From Nemertoderma westbladi (taxonomy: Eukaryota > Xenacoelomorpha > Nemertodermatida > Nemertodermatidae): 64,000 bases of DNA. A program made the translations under genes and the position numbers. The first letter of the stretch is position 1, and each line of letters begins with the position of its first letter. The notes under the pieces were generated by a model, which saw only the letters and a program-made list of their open reading frames with translations, made no database searches and was not told where the DNA came from. The DNA is taken from NCBI GenBank assembly GCA_032718475.1, contig JAUCBJ010007374.1, forward strand, positions 34,920 to 98,919, in the 5' to 3' direction. Below are positions 10,201-21,100 of the stretch, piece after piece.

Positions 10201-10728
10201 AGTAGCGGCTACTCGAGCGCGGCGTCCCCGGGGTTGAGGTACGTGGGGCCTACGCTCCGTAAGGCCCGGTCCGGGACGCAGAGTTCGGACGACACCATGC
10301 CGCGAACCGCCAGTTCCGACGGGCCGACTAGCGACTCGGCGTTGTTCGCTCCCCAGGCGAACGGATCGTACGAGGCGAGACTTAGTGGGTTGGAGAGTGA
10401 GAGTAGCGAGGGTGGGATAGAGGGAGGGAGGGGGGAGGGATGGAGTGTGGGTGGAGGAAGGGGGTATGGGGGGAAGATGGAGGGAGGGAGGGGGCATGGG
10501 GGGAAGGTGGAGGGTGTGACGGGGGAGGGGGATCTTGATGGTTTTAGGATGCTGGGTATAAGTGACCAGGGTAACAATCGCGGTGCCCAGAGTACCATTG
10601 CCCAGGGTATCGGTATTAGTGCACCTACCAAGGATATAGAATCCCGAGGTTTCAATCTCAACGTCAACATCAAACCAAAGGGACGTGGAAGGGGCAAGAA
10701 ATGGGGCAGATGGAAGAAGAGAGAATAG
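8005..10728 (+). CDS. MAP3K20: ZAK-like MAP3K (MAP3K20 orthologue), full length, intronless
   Basis: A 907-residue Ser/Thr kinase of the mixed-lineage/ZAK family. In known animals ZAK-alpha detects stalled or collided ribosomes and activates p38 and JNK. Visible parts: glycine loop GKGQFATV (28-35; the third Gly position is Ala), VAAK with Lys50, HRDLKSLN (137-144), DFGSSK (157-162), GTIPWMSPE, kinase end about 267; charged coiled-coil/zipper about 283-330; SAM about 341-408; YEATS-like region about 430-530 (KPPFVTPEWVVG is close to the vertebrate form). A Ser/Pro-rich linker follows, then SRQSSGYSS (about 730), matching the S region, a Gly-rich stretch, and a basic tail GRGRGKKWGRWKKRE that fits the ribosome-binding C-terminus. 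The whole gene is one exon, unlike the many-exon vertebrate gene. A possible poly(A) signal lies at 11320. The family call is strong, orthology is inferred from domain order. Confidence 0.9.
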   Translation: MSLSHVGPMQSVLPKIALGDLDILNTVGKGQFATVHKASWKSRNFHVAAKKLASLKIGSEPFILNHLKHANIVEFIAVVDQGPNPYLIMEFAENGSLYEYLEKYGNSMQFVQVTGWAYEIASGMNYLHDEAPIKVIHRDLKSLNCVIFQNMVVKICDFGSSKVYQETGTMTTCVGTIPWMSPEMIRGSKVSTACDVYSYGVLLWELLTHEVPYEGVDWQILVYQVAQMGKRLPIPKSCPGPFRDLMLACWNEDPDVRPEFNRIVGWVDSMVDTDGLQQETVEFWRNSEEWKRELEDARKSFKVAEQKLSIKEWQLAKKESALEHREWILSKKGYSYPSVSLDLWTSDEVGAWVRGLPGYLGQHAGLFVLHEINGSLLPRLLAADYKKIGIEAFGHIQEFIEIVGRLASQTEFDRNFPELGVPPRRNSCYAKLDYRQPVALIFGHFVHRHAGRTRWKAYCDAFVPDGVDRLMQSVLFRVGSGSDSQYVAVSKPPFVTPEWVVGDSVAYTVTFTPVVKQPQTFTYRHSVEGPGSSTQRDIELSISDKVSVYSPDSPAGSPLCRTPVLPKRAPIAPFHTPSGTGDSNKKLYVDAVRMKPSTGTITHSMTSPCIYNSSSSLSSTPQLHRANRNSPSPLCSDDEFQPNFRFRSSSLTPTDSRRPPHITVTSPVAGYQGKTRKPPSKDSQSQTELTGTAIEQMMLDSDELFNATQNHSSIRPRMKLSLPRPARVFSRQSSGYSSAASPGLRYVGPTLRKARSGTQSSDDTMPRTASSDGPTSDSALFAPQANGSYEARLSGLESESSEGGIEGGRGEGWSVGGGRGYGGKMEGGRGHGGKVEGVTGEGDLDGFRMLGISDQGNNRGAQSTIAQGIGISAPTKDIESRGFNLNVNIKPKGRGRGKKWGRWKKRE
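10410..10535 (+). other. G-rich coding tract (possible G-quadruplex) in ZAK
   Basis: The sense strand has repeated GGAGGGAGGG and GGGGGAAG blocks. They encode a Gly/Arg/Glu-rich disordered segment with GGRGEG, GGRGYGG and GGRGHGG motifs, RGG-like in character. The G runs could fold in DNA or mRNA. Part of this may be a short repeat expansion within the gene. Copy 1 lacks this region. Confidence 0.6.
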
Positions 10729-11192
10729 TTGGGCAATTATTGAACCTAACTCACTGGCCAATGTAGCTGAACAGTAGATTTTATACACTAACCTAATATG
10801 GTGCTGAGCCAAATTTTTTTTAACTATTTATATAATGAATCTTTAATTTTTAGTTCTCATTGTTGTTTGTAGAATATTTTATTAATATTATCCAAAATCT
10901 TTCATTGTGATAGTTTAACGTTAATGTTTATAGGTTGTGCTATCTGTCTGTATGACCATGCCAGTGTGCCAAACACCCACCATTCCTTTCTTACTTCGTC
11001 CAATAATAATTGCAATAGTTTTTTTATATTTTGGTTCATTTGGGATGCCAACTTTAAAATCATGAACATTTATAGCAGGCATTTATGTTAATATGCAAAG
11101 TATATCCGTTTATAGGTAACATAACTACCTCTAGAATTACGTGTTGTAATGGTTCATTGGGTCGTCCAAAAAGAAACATCATTTAAAAGTTG

Positions 11193-11227
11193 CGAGTTTG
11201 ATAGTTGGCCACCGAATATCAAACTCG
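11193..11227. other. Perfect 11-bp hairpin downstream of ZAK
   Basis: CGAGTTTGATA (11193-11203) pairs perfectly with TATCAAACTCG (11217-11227) across a 13-nt loop. It lies 465 bp after the ZAK stop and before the first AATAAA (11320-11325), so it would fall in the 3' UTR if that signal is used. There is no U-run after it, and this is an animal genome, so it is not a bacterial-type terminator. Confidence 0.5.
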
Positions 11228-11334
11228 TTCTTTTACAAAATGAAAAGGTATCAAAGAGTGATTTATTAAATATTGTAAATAATAATTAGATAACAGTAAA
11301 AAAAATTACCGGTACTGTTAATAAAATAGAATCG

Positions 11335-11397
11335 TTCCAAGATTTCTGATTTACTAAACGAGCGCAGCGAGCGAGGTCAACAAGTCAGATCTTGGTG
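11335..11397. repeat. Imperfect hairpin with GAGCGCAGCGAGCG loop
   Basis: CCAAGATTTCTGATTT faces AAGTCAGATCTTGG across a loop containing GAGCGCAGCGAGCGAGG. A second hairpin with a related loop sits at 12190-12325. Confidence 0.5.
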
Positions 11398-11570
11398 CAT
11401 TTACTGTACAGATTGACAATAAAGATTATAACTGAATAATGTTTTCTAGGTTGATGTTATCTAACATAGTGATCACAGATTTACAAATTATTGCTTCACA
11501 TGATAAGTCATTAGTTTTCGATTCAGATTTGTCTCGACTTGATTGCAGTATTTGCCTACGTATTCAGGTA

Positions 11571-11822
11571 GGGGGGGGGGGACTGGACGCAATAAAAATG
11601 CATCCCTCTCCAGGGGAAATTCGACGCAAATAACAGCTGATTTGATTATTCTCAAAAATAAAAATGTAACCTGTTCTATTGTGTTCAGTTTATTGTTTTG
11701 GTTAAAATAACGTGCCAGTGTAACCTGCTCCTTTCCCTAAATTGAGAATTTAACATTGAGGCGGGATATTAATTCGCCAAGGCGGGTTTTGCGTCCAGTC
11801 CCCCCCCCCCCCCCCCCCCCCC
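11571..11822. mobile_element. Small inverted-repeat element with poly-G ends
   Basis: The left end is a G run followed by ACTGGACGCAA (to about 11592). The right end is TTGCGTCCAGT followed by a C run (about 11789-11822). The ends are therefore inverted repeats of 11 bp plus homopolymer. The interior (about 200 bp) has no frame worth noting. No target duplication is visible, which the homopolymers would obscure. It may be a MITE. Confidence 0.5.
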
Positions 11823-12189
11823 TCCTCCCTGTCTTACTGATATTTTGATATTTTATGATTCATTAGGGTTATAATCGTACAAACATTATACACCATGGGA
11901 TATAGTAAGTGTGTAATTATTCAGGTACCTGTTCCTGTTCGATATTTGCATGGATTTGCACCGGCGCGAGGCTATTTTAATATGTTTAATAAATAAACCA
12001 AATTCTAGAACATTTTGTTTATGTATGATTAGCTATACATAATAATATGAATAAATAGGTAAATGCATTGTTTCTCAGCTACGTATGAGATAAACTAACT
12101 ATATACGTCATTGTTCATAAAATAGCACTTTATAGCGTTACGGCTCGAGTGATTTTTGGAAATAATAGAATGAGGACCGTAATAATTAT

Positions 12190-12325
12190 TTATTACATGG
12201 GAAAAAAAGTAGAGCTTTTTTTTCATTTCTCTCGAGGCATTTTATTTACCGAGCGTCAGCGAGGTTAATAAAGGGTCGAGAGAATATTGAAAAAAAAAAT
12301 ATTCTACGTTTTTTCCCATGTAATA
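12190..12325. repeat. Long three-step hairpin (foldback)
   Basis: TATTACATGGGAAAAAAAG (12190-12208) pairs with the TTTTTTCCCATGTAATA arm ending at 12325. Inside it TTCTCTCGA pairs with TCGAGAGAA. Innermost TTTATTTACC pairs with GGTTAATAAA, leaving the loop GAGCGTCAGCGA. The whole is a 136-bp imperfect palindrome. It could be a tiny foldback element. Confidence 0.65.
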
Positions 12326-13732
12326 CGTAATTTTATTCTTAAATTGGTACTTTTTTGTTGCTAAATTCTTTAATAAAACATATAGCGATATACTGCAACA
12401 GTACAGTAGTGTTACAAAATAAATTGAACTGCAGTATTTTACTATATTGCTTCCATAGTTACTGCGATTCAAATTATTGTACTATTCAACTCCTGATGCT
12501 GCCTTACTCAGTGGTCAATAATTTTGTGTTCTCAAATATTTATTACGTAACTAGAGAGCTGCTTAACTACATAAACCAATATTGGATATTGAGTTCCGTT
12601 TTGGTGTTACGCCGCGCAGACACTAAATTTGCAATAACTTTCGAGTGAGTGAATGGATTTTGCTCAAATTACTTGCAAACCTTTTCTACGTCGATGCTCT
12701 TTCAATATATGTAATCAAATTTAAGAAATTCCACCAAAAATATTTTTCTTTACTTTTTTCCCTAGGGAAAAAAAGTGAAACTTTTTCTCCCGGTTTTGGG
12801 ATATATTCGAGCGAAAAACAATTTCAGAATAAAAGCTTTGTGTGCTAATTATGAACAATGGCGAATCTAATTTTATTTATTTGTGTGAATTATTTGTAGT
12901 TATGGTATGCACTCTATCTTTCTAGAACAACCTAATAATGACGCGGTGATATACTGGAAATACATAGTGAATGTATGGCGTAGGGACATACTGATAAATA
13001 ATGTCGCACTGCGATATAAAGCTGGAAAATATTTGGTATTTTATACATAATAATAATATTTGGCGATTTGGTAGTGCGGAATTAATTCCACACAAATATA
13101 TAAAAAATGTTACAGAATATGGTGCAATTATTAAATAGAATAAAATAGACTCGTGCAACATTCGAACTGTGTCGTTATAGTAGGTTATGACTAACCCAAA
13201 TATTAATTCCGTAACATTCATTATTATTAGTGACATTGTTTTTATGGTGTTGTATGTTGATACATTATTAATTTTTATAATTATTATTAATTGTATATTT
13301 TTGACATCAATGTGTAATTAATAACTACAATCCTCTTTATTAACCTAACTACATACGCTGGCTATTTGTTAATTAATGTATTTGTGTTAATTAGGCATAA
13401 CCACTGTAAAACGTTAGGTGTCAAGTCAAGTTATTTTAATGTAATTAAATCGAACCTTTTATTGCCTGTGGTTGGATTATCAATGGTGCAGACTTGCTCT
13501 TTATTTATTACCATCTCTAAAAATTTGTTTGACATATTTATTAAGGCCGTAGCAATTTGAATAATTTGTTAGTTTTTATTTGAAGTATAGTTTATTTGCT
13601 GCCATAAAGATGCCTTGTATTGTTTTATTTTGATATCGTTCAATAAATTCTTAGTTACTTCCAGTATAATTTCGTACCTACACACTTATCTCTCTAAGTG
13701 GGGTGTGGGGACGGTAAGGGGCAGTGTTTTCA
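12326..13732. other. AT-rich spacer, nothing recognised
   Basis: Short open frames of at most about 100 codons occur on both strands, but they are rich in Ile, Phe, Tyr and Leu as expected from AT-rich noncoding DNA. I see no splice-bounded conserved exon, RNA gene or repeat. Confidence 0.6.
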
Positions 13733-13850
13733 CATAGTTTGACCTTGTTCAGTGGACAGTTTAACCCATTGGGGTACTTTGACCTATTAGACACATTGAC
13801 CACTTAGACAGTTTCCACCCAATGGGGAGCTTTGACCTATAATTTATGAC
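13733..13850 (+). repeat. Diverged relic related to the 17-bp satellite
   Basis: Phrases such as GTTTGACCTTG, AGTGGACAGTTTAACCC, CTTTGACCTATTAGACAC and TTAGACAGTTT recur at irregular spacing. They match the consensus of the large array that begins 1.3 kb downstream, but with insertions (CATTGGGG occurs twice in related context). It looks like an old outlying copy or a precursor. Confidence 0.55.
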
Positions 13851-13879
13851 CTAAAATTTTCGCGCTAAAATTAATTTAT

Positions 13880-14775
13880 AGCGGTTATTTGGACACTGAT
13901 CACGATTATAGAACTCAAATATAACATTCGAGAAAATTAGTGGTAATTTTGAATGTGCCCTCTGGGGCACGAAAAGAAAGTACTGCAAATATGATAATGA
14001 AAAATCACAACGAATACAAATTGATTTTATGACCATATAGGTTTTTTGGGATACTGATCAGATCATGAATATGTCAATGAAATATATAGTACATTGTTGA
14101 TTAGGGCATTTTCGAATATGTGTCAATGTGGCATGTGAGGCACGAAAAATACAAGTAGCACAAATTTGATAATCAAAAATCATTACCAAATCAACCTGAT
14201 TTTTAGATATTATGGGTTTTCTGGCACTCAAAATGTCACTCAAAGATATCGTATTATCCAACCAAATTAGATTTTTGCCGTTCGAAATTTTTTGCTACAG
14301 TAGGCCTCCTTGTATTTTTCTGACAAGCACCAAAAATGATAGTTACGTTACCACGAATGATTTTTAACGAGTTGTATCGTGATAATCGACCTTGAAAACC
14401 AGTATAGCTTCAGAATTACCAAACCAAAGGCAAAATTTAATAGTTTATAATTTTGTGTTACTTGTACTTTTCGTTCGGGGCACCAGAATGGCACATTGCG
14501 TTTGCCTTTACCAGAAATATTTATAACTAGTTTCTTCGTGATCAGCGACCTCGAAAACTCGTATACGTTCAGAATTATCAAGCCAAACAGAAAAGTTTTT
14601 AGTGTGACATTTTTTTACTTGTACTTTTCGTCCTGTGGGACAAAAATAGCACCAAAAATAATGGTTACAGTTCCAGGAAATATTTTTAACAAATTGTATC
14701 GTGATCAGCCATCAGATAACCATTATACCATGAAAATTGTAATTTTTGAGCCAAGATCTGAAAAATTTCTATAAT
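13880..14775. repeat. Degenerate repeats of about 160 bp in inverted orientation
   Basis: On the right, units recur at a spacing of about 160 bp, marked by CGTGATAATCGACC (about 14379), CGTGATCAGCGACC (about 14538) and CGTGATCAGCCATC (about 14700), with CTTGTACTTTTCGT between them. On the left, the reverse-complement motifs GGGCACGAAAAG and GAGGCACGAAAAATACAAG, and CTGATCA, occur with a similar spacing. The block is an old inverted or foldback repeat with substantial divergence, bounded on the right by a poly-C run. Confidence 0.5.
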
Positions 14776-14781
14776 GACCCA

Positions 14782-14799
14782 CCCCCCCCCCCCCCCCCC
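14782..14799. repeat. Poly-C run
   Basis: A C homopolymer of about 18 bases at the end of the degenerate repeat block. It is one of several G/C runs of 18-26 bases in the window. Confidence 0.9.
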
Positions 14800-15110
14800 G
14801 GCCAATTACATTGTAAAATAGCCCGGGTCAGATGGGTGGTTAAACTGGTGAAAATATATATGAGTTTTGGTAGGGCCAATTACATTTGGTGGACAATTTT
14901 TTAATGGATGTGAGGGTGAGCCCTACTGACTTGGTGAAAACTCATTTATGAGTTTAAGATACATTGTCTGGACTTGGTGGATATTATATTTTTGCTATTC
15001 CTCCGTTGAGGGTTTTTTATGCTTATAAAGTTCAAATTTTTTTCATGCAAATTAAGGAATTGTATTGAAAATAAATATTGACCTAGCAAGTTGATATTTG
15101 ACATATCAAA
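14800..15110. other. Spacer before the 17-bp satellite
   Basis: GGCCAATTACATT occurs at about 14800 and again at about 14874, with GTGAAAA and TATGAGTTT in both, suggesting an imperfect duplication of about 80 bp. No gene is seen. Confidence 0.5.
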
Positions 15111-18100
15111 CTTACCTTGTGGACAGTTTGACCTTGTGGACTCTTTGACCTTGTGGACACTTTGACCTTGTGGACAATTTGACCTTGTGGATAGTTTGAT
15201 CTTGTGGATAGTTTGATCTTGTGGATAGTTTGGCCTCCTGGACACTTTGACCATGTGGACAGTTTGACATTGTGGACAGTTTGACATTGTGGACAGTTTG
15301 ACATTGTGGACAGTTTGACATTGTGGACAGTTTGACCTTGGGGACAGTTTAAACTCGTGGACAGTTTAACCTTGTGGAAACTTTGACCTTGTGGACACTT
15401 TGGCCTTGTGGACAGTTTAACCTTGTGGACAGTTTAACCTTGTGGACACTTTGACCTTGTGAACACTTTGAGCTTGTGGACAGTTTCACCTTGTGGACAG
15501 TTTGACCTTGTGGACACTTTCACCTTGTGGATACTTTGACCTTGTGGACAGATTGACCTTGTGGACACTTTGACATTGTGGACAGTTTTACCTTTTGGAC
15601 ACTTTGACATTGTGGACAGTTTTACCTCTTGGACACCTTGACCTTGTGGACAGTTTAACCTTTTGGACACTTTGACCTTGTGGACACTTTGACCTTGTGG
15701 ACAGTTTAACCTTGTGGACAGTTTAACCTTGTAGACAGTTTATCCTGAGGACAGTTTAACCATGTGGACACTTTGACCTTGTGAACACTTGACCTTGTGG
15801 ACAGTTTGACCTTTTGGAAACTTTGACCTTTTGGACACTTTGACCTTGTGGACAGTTTAACCTTGTGGACAGTTAGACCATGGGGACACTTTGACCTTGT
15901 GGACTCTTTGACCTTGTGGACACTTTGACCTTGTGGACAGTTTGACCTTGTGGATAGTTTGATCTTGTGGATAGTTTGACATTGTGGACAGTTTGACATT
16001 GTGGACAGTTTGACATTGTGGACAGTTTGACATTGTGGACAGTTTGGCATTGTGGACAGTTTGACCTTGGGGACAGTTTAAACTCGTGGACAGTTTAACC
16101 TTGTGGAAACTTTGACCTTGTGGACACTTTGGCCTTGTGGACAGTTTAACCTTGTGGACACTTTGACCTTGTGAACACTTTGAGCTTGTGGACAGTTTCA
16201 CCTTGTGGACACTTTGACCTTGTGGATACTTTGACCTTGTGGACACTTTGACCTTGTGCACAGTTTGACCTTGTGGACAGTTTAATCTTTTGGACACTTT
16301 GACCTTGTGGACAGTTTGACCTTGTGGACACTTTGACATTGTGGACAGTTTTACCTTTTGGACACTTTGACATTGTGGACAGTTTTACCTCTTGGACACT
16401 TTGACCTTGTGTGGACAGTTTAACCTTTTGGACACTTTGACCTTGTGGACAGTTTGACCTTGTGAACAGTTTAACCTTGTAGACAGTTTATCCTTAAGGA
16501 CAGTTTAACCATGTGGACACTTTGACCTTGTGGACAGTTTGACCTTTTGGACACTTTGACCTTTTGGACACTTTGACCTTTTGGACACTTTGACCTTGTG
16601 GACAGTTTAACCTTGTGGACAGTTAGACCTTGTGGACACTTTGACCTTGTGGACAGTTTGACCTTTTGGACACTTTGACCTTTTGGACACTTTGACCTTT
16701 TGGACACTTTGACCTTGTGGACAGTTTAACCTTGTGGACAGTTAGACCTTGTGGACACTTTGACCTTGTGCACAGTTTGACCTTGTGGACACTTTGACCT
16801 TGTGCACAGTTTGACCTTGTGGACAGTTTAACCTTTTGGACACTTTGACCTTGTGCACAGTTGGACCTTGTGGACGGTTTAACCTTGTGGACAGTTTAAC
16901 CTTGTGGACAGTTTGACCTTGTGGACACTTTGACCTTGTGCACAGTTGGACCTTGTGGACGGTTTAACCTTTTCGACACTTTGACCTTGTGGACAGTTTA
17001 ACCTTGTGGACACTTTGACCTAGTGGACAGTTTGACCTTGTGGACAGTTTAAACCTTTTGGACACTTTGACCTTGTGGACAGTTTGACCTTGTGGACACT
17101 TTGACATTGTGGATAGTTTGACCTTGTGGACACTTTGACCTAGTGGACAGTTTGACCTTGTGGACAGTTTAAACCTTTTGGACACTTTGACCTTGTGGAC
17201 AGTTTGACCTTGTGGAAAGTTTGACCTTGTGGATAGTTTGACCTTGTGGATAGTTTGACCTTGTGGATAGTTTGACCTTGTGGACAGTTTAACCATGTGG
17301 ACACTTTGACCTTGTGAAAACTTTGACCTTGTGGACAGTTTGACCTTGTGGACAGTTTGACCTTGTGGACAGTTTGACCTTGTGGACAGTTTGACCTTGT
17401 GGACAGTTTAAACCTTTTGGACACTTTGACCTTGTGGAAAGTTTGACCTTGTGGATAGTTTGACCTTGTGGATAGTTTGACCTTGTGGATAGTTTGACCT
17501 TGTGGACAGTTTAACCATGTGGACACTTTGACCTTGTGAAAACTTTGACCTTGTGGACAGTTTGACCTTGTGGACAGTTTAAACCTTTTGGACACTTTGA
17601 CCTTGTGGAAAGTTTGACCTTGTGGATAGTTTGACCTTGTGGATAGTTTGACCTTGTGGATAGTTTGACCTTGTGGACAGTTTAACCATGTGGACACTTT
17701 GACCTTGTGAAAACTTTGACCTTGTGGACAGTTTGACCTTGTGGACAGTTTGACCTTGTGGACAGTTTGACCTTGTGGACACTTTGACATTGTGGACAGT
17801 TTAACCTTGTGGACACTTTGACCTAGTGGACAGTTTGACCTAGTGGACAGTTTGACCTTGTGGACACTTTGACATTGTGGACAGTTTAACCATGTGGACA
17901 CTTTGACCTTGTGAAAACTTTGACCTTGTGGACAGTTTGACCCTGCCAGTTTGACCTTGTGGACAGTTTAACCTTGTGGACACTTTGACCTAGTGGACAG
18001 TTTGACCTTGTGGACAGTTTAAACCTTTTGGACACTTTGACCTTGTGGACACTTTGACCTTGTGGATAGTTTGACCTTGTGGACACTTTGACCTAGTGGA

Positions 18101-21100
18101 CAGTTTGACCTTGTGGACAGTTTAAACCTTTTGGACACTTTTTAACCTTGTGGACAGTTTGACCTTGTGGACACTTTGACATTGTGGATAGTTTGACCTT
18201 GTGGACACTTTGACCTAGTGGACAGTTTGACCTTGTGGACAGTTTAAACCTTTTGGACACTTTGACCTTGTGGATAGTTTGACGTTTAGATAGTTTGACC
18301 TTGTGGACACTTTGACCTAGTGGACAGTTTGACCTTGTGGACAGTTTAAACCTTTTGGACACTTTGACCTTGTGGATAGTTTGACGTTTAGATAGTTTGA
18401 CCTTGTGGACAGGTTGACCTTGTGGACAGTTTGACCTTGTGGACAGTTTGACCTTGTGGACACTTTGACATTGTGGATAGTTTGACCTTGTGGACACTTT
18501 GACCTAGTGGACAGTTTGACCTCTTGGACAGTTTAAACCTTTTGGACACTTTGACCTTGTGGACACTTTGACCTTGTGGATAGTTTGACGTTTAGATAGT
18601 TTGACCTTGTGGACACTTTGACCTAGTGGACAGTTTGACCTTGTGGACAGTTTAAACCTTTTGGACACTTTGACCTTGTGGACACTTTGACATTGTGGAT
18701 AGTTTGACCTTGTGGACACTTTGACCTAGTGGACAGTTTGACCTCTTGGACAGTTTAAACCTTTTGGACACTTTGACCTTGTGGACACTTTGACATTGTG
18801 GATAGTTTGACCTTGTGGATAGTTTGACCTAGTGGACAGTTTGACCTTGTGGACAGTTTGACCTTGTGGACAGTTTGACCTTGTGGACACTTTGACATTG
18901 TGGACAGTTTGACCTTGTGGACAGTTTGACCTTGTGGACACTTTGACATTGTGGATAGTTTGACCTTGTGGATAGTTTGACCTAGTGGACAGTTTGACCT
19001 TGTGGACAGTTTGACCTTGTGGACAGTTTGACCTTGTGGACACTTTGACATTGTGGACAGTTTGACCTTGTGCACAGTTTGACCTTGTGGACAGTTTAAT
19101 CTTTTGGACACTTTGACCTTGTGGACAGTTTGACCTTGTGGACACTTTGACATTGTGGACAGTTTTACCTTTTGGACACTTTGACCTTGTGGACAGTTTA
19201 ACCTTTTGGACACTTTGACCTTGTGGACAGTTTGACCTTGTGAACACTTTGACCTTGTGGACAGTTTGACCTTTTGGACAGTTTGACCTTTTGGACACTT
19301 TGACCTTGTGGGCACTTTGACCTTGTGGACAGTTTAACCTTGTGGACAGTTTAACCTTGTAGACAGTTTATCCTTAAGGACAGTTTAACCATGTGGACAC
19401 TTTGACCTTGTGGACAGTTTGACCTTTTGGACACTTTGACCTTTTGGACACTTTGACCTTTTGGACACTTTGACCTTGTGGACAGTTTAACCTTGTGGAC
19501 AGTTAGACCTTGTGGACACTTTGACCTTGTGGACAGTTTGACCTTTTGGACACTTTGACCTTTTGGACACTTTGACCTTTTGGACACTTTGACCTTGTGG
19601 ACAGTTTAACCTTGTGGACAGTTAGACCTTGTGGACACTTTGACCTTGTGGACACTTTGACCTTGTGGACACTTTGACCTTGTGCACAGTTTGACCTTGT
19701 GGACAGTTTAACCTTTTGGACACTTTGACCTTGTGCACAGTTGGACCTTGTGGACGGTTTAACCTTGTGGACAGTTTAACCTTGTGGACAGTTTGACCTT
19801 GTGGACACTTTGACCTTGTGGACACTTTGACCTTGTGGACACTTTGACCTTGTGCACAGTTGGACCTTGTGGACGGTTTAACCTTTTCGACACTTTGACC
19901 TTGTGGACAGTTTAACCTTGTGGACACTTTGACCTAGTGGACAGTTTGACCTTGTGGACAGTTTAACCTTGTGGACACTTTGACCTAGTGGACAGTTTGA
20001 CCTTGTGGACAGTTTAAACATTTTGGATACTTTGACCTTGTGGACAGGTTGACCTTGTGGACAGTTTGACCTTGTGGACAGTTTGACCTTGTGGACACTT
20101 TGACATTGTGGATAGTTTGACCTTGTGGACACTTTGACCTAGTGGACAGTTTGACCTTGTGGACAGTTTAAACCTTTTGGACACTTTGACCTTGTGGAAA
20201 GTTTGACCTTGTGGATAGTTTGACCTTGTGGATAGTTTGACCTTGTGGACACTTTGACATTGTGGACAGTTTAACCATGTGGACACTTTGACCTTGTGAA
20301 AACTTTGACCTTGTGGACAGTTTGACCTTGTGGACAGTTTGACCTTGTGGACAGTTTGACCTAGTGGACAGTTTGACCTAGTGGACAGTTTGACCTTGTG
20401 GACACTTTGACATTGTGGACAGTTTAACCATGTGGACACTTTGACCTTGTGAAAACTTTGACCTTGTGGACAGTTTGACCTTGCGGACAGTTTGACCTTG
20501 TGGACAGTTTAACCTTGTGGACACTTTGACCTAGTGGACAGTTTGACCTTGTGGACAGTTTAAACCTTTTGGACACTTTGACCTTGTGGACACTTTGACC
20601 TTGTGGACACTTTGACCTAGTGGACAGTTTGACCTTGTGGACAGTTTAAACCTTTTGGACACTTTTTAACCTTGTGGACAGTTTGACCTTGTGGACACTT
20701 TGACATTGTGGATAGTTTGACCTTGTGGACACTTTGACCTAGTGGACAGTTTGACCTTGTGGACAGTTTAAACCTTTTGGACACTTTGACCTTGTGGATA
20801 GTTTGACGTTTAGATAGTTTGACCTTGTGGACAGGTTGACCTTGTGGACAGTTTGACCTTGTGGACAGTTTGACCTTGTGGACACTTTGACATTGTGGAT
20901 AGTTTGACCTTGTGGACACTTTGACCTAGTGGACAGTTTGACCTCTTGGACAGTTTAAACCTTTTGGACACTTTGACCTTGTGGACAGTTTGACCTTGTG
21001 GACACTTTGACATCGTGGATAGTTTGACCTTGTGGATAGTTTGACCTAGTGGACAGTTTGACCTTGTGGACAGTTTGACCTTGTGGACAGTTTGACCTTG

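Noticed and set aside
10114-10812. 232-codon antisense frame at the 3' end of ZAK
   Set aside because: Mirrors the Gly-rich purine tract as Pro/Ser-rich sequence; no family features.
11193-11227. Rho-independent terminator
   Set aside because: Eukaryotic context and no U-tract; a 3' UTR hairpin or chance inverted repeat is more likely.
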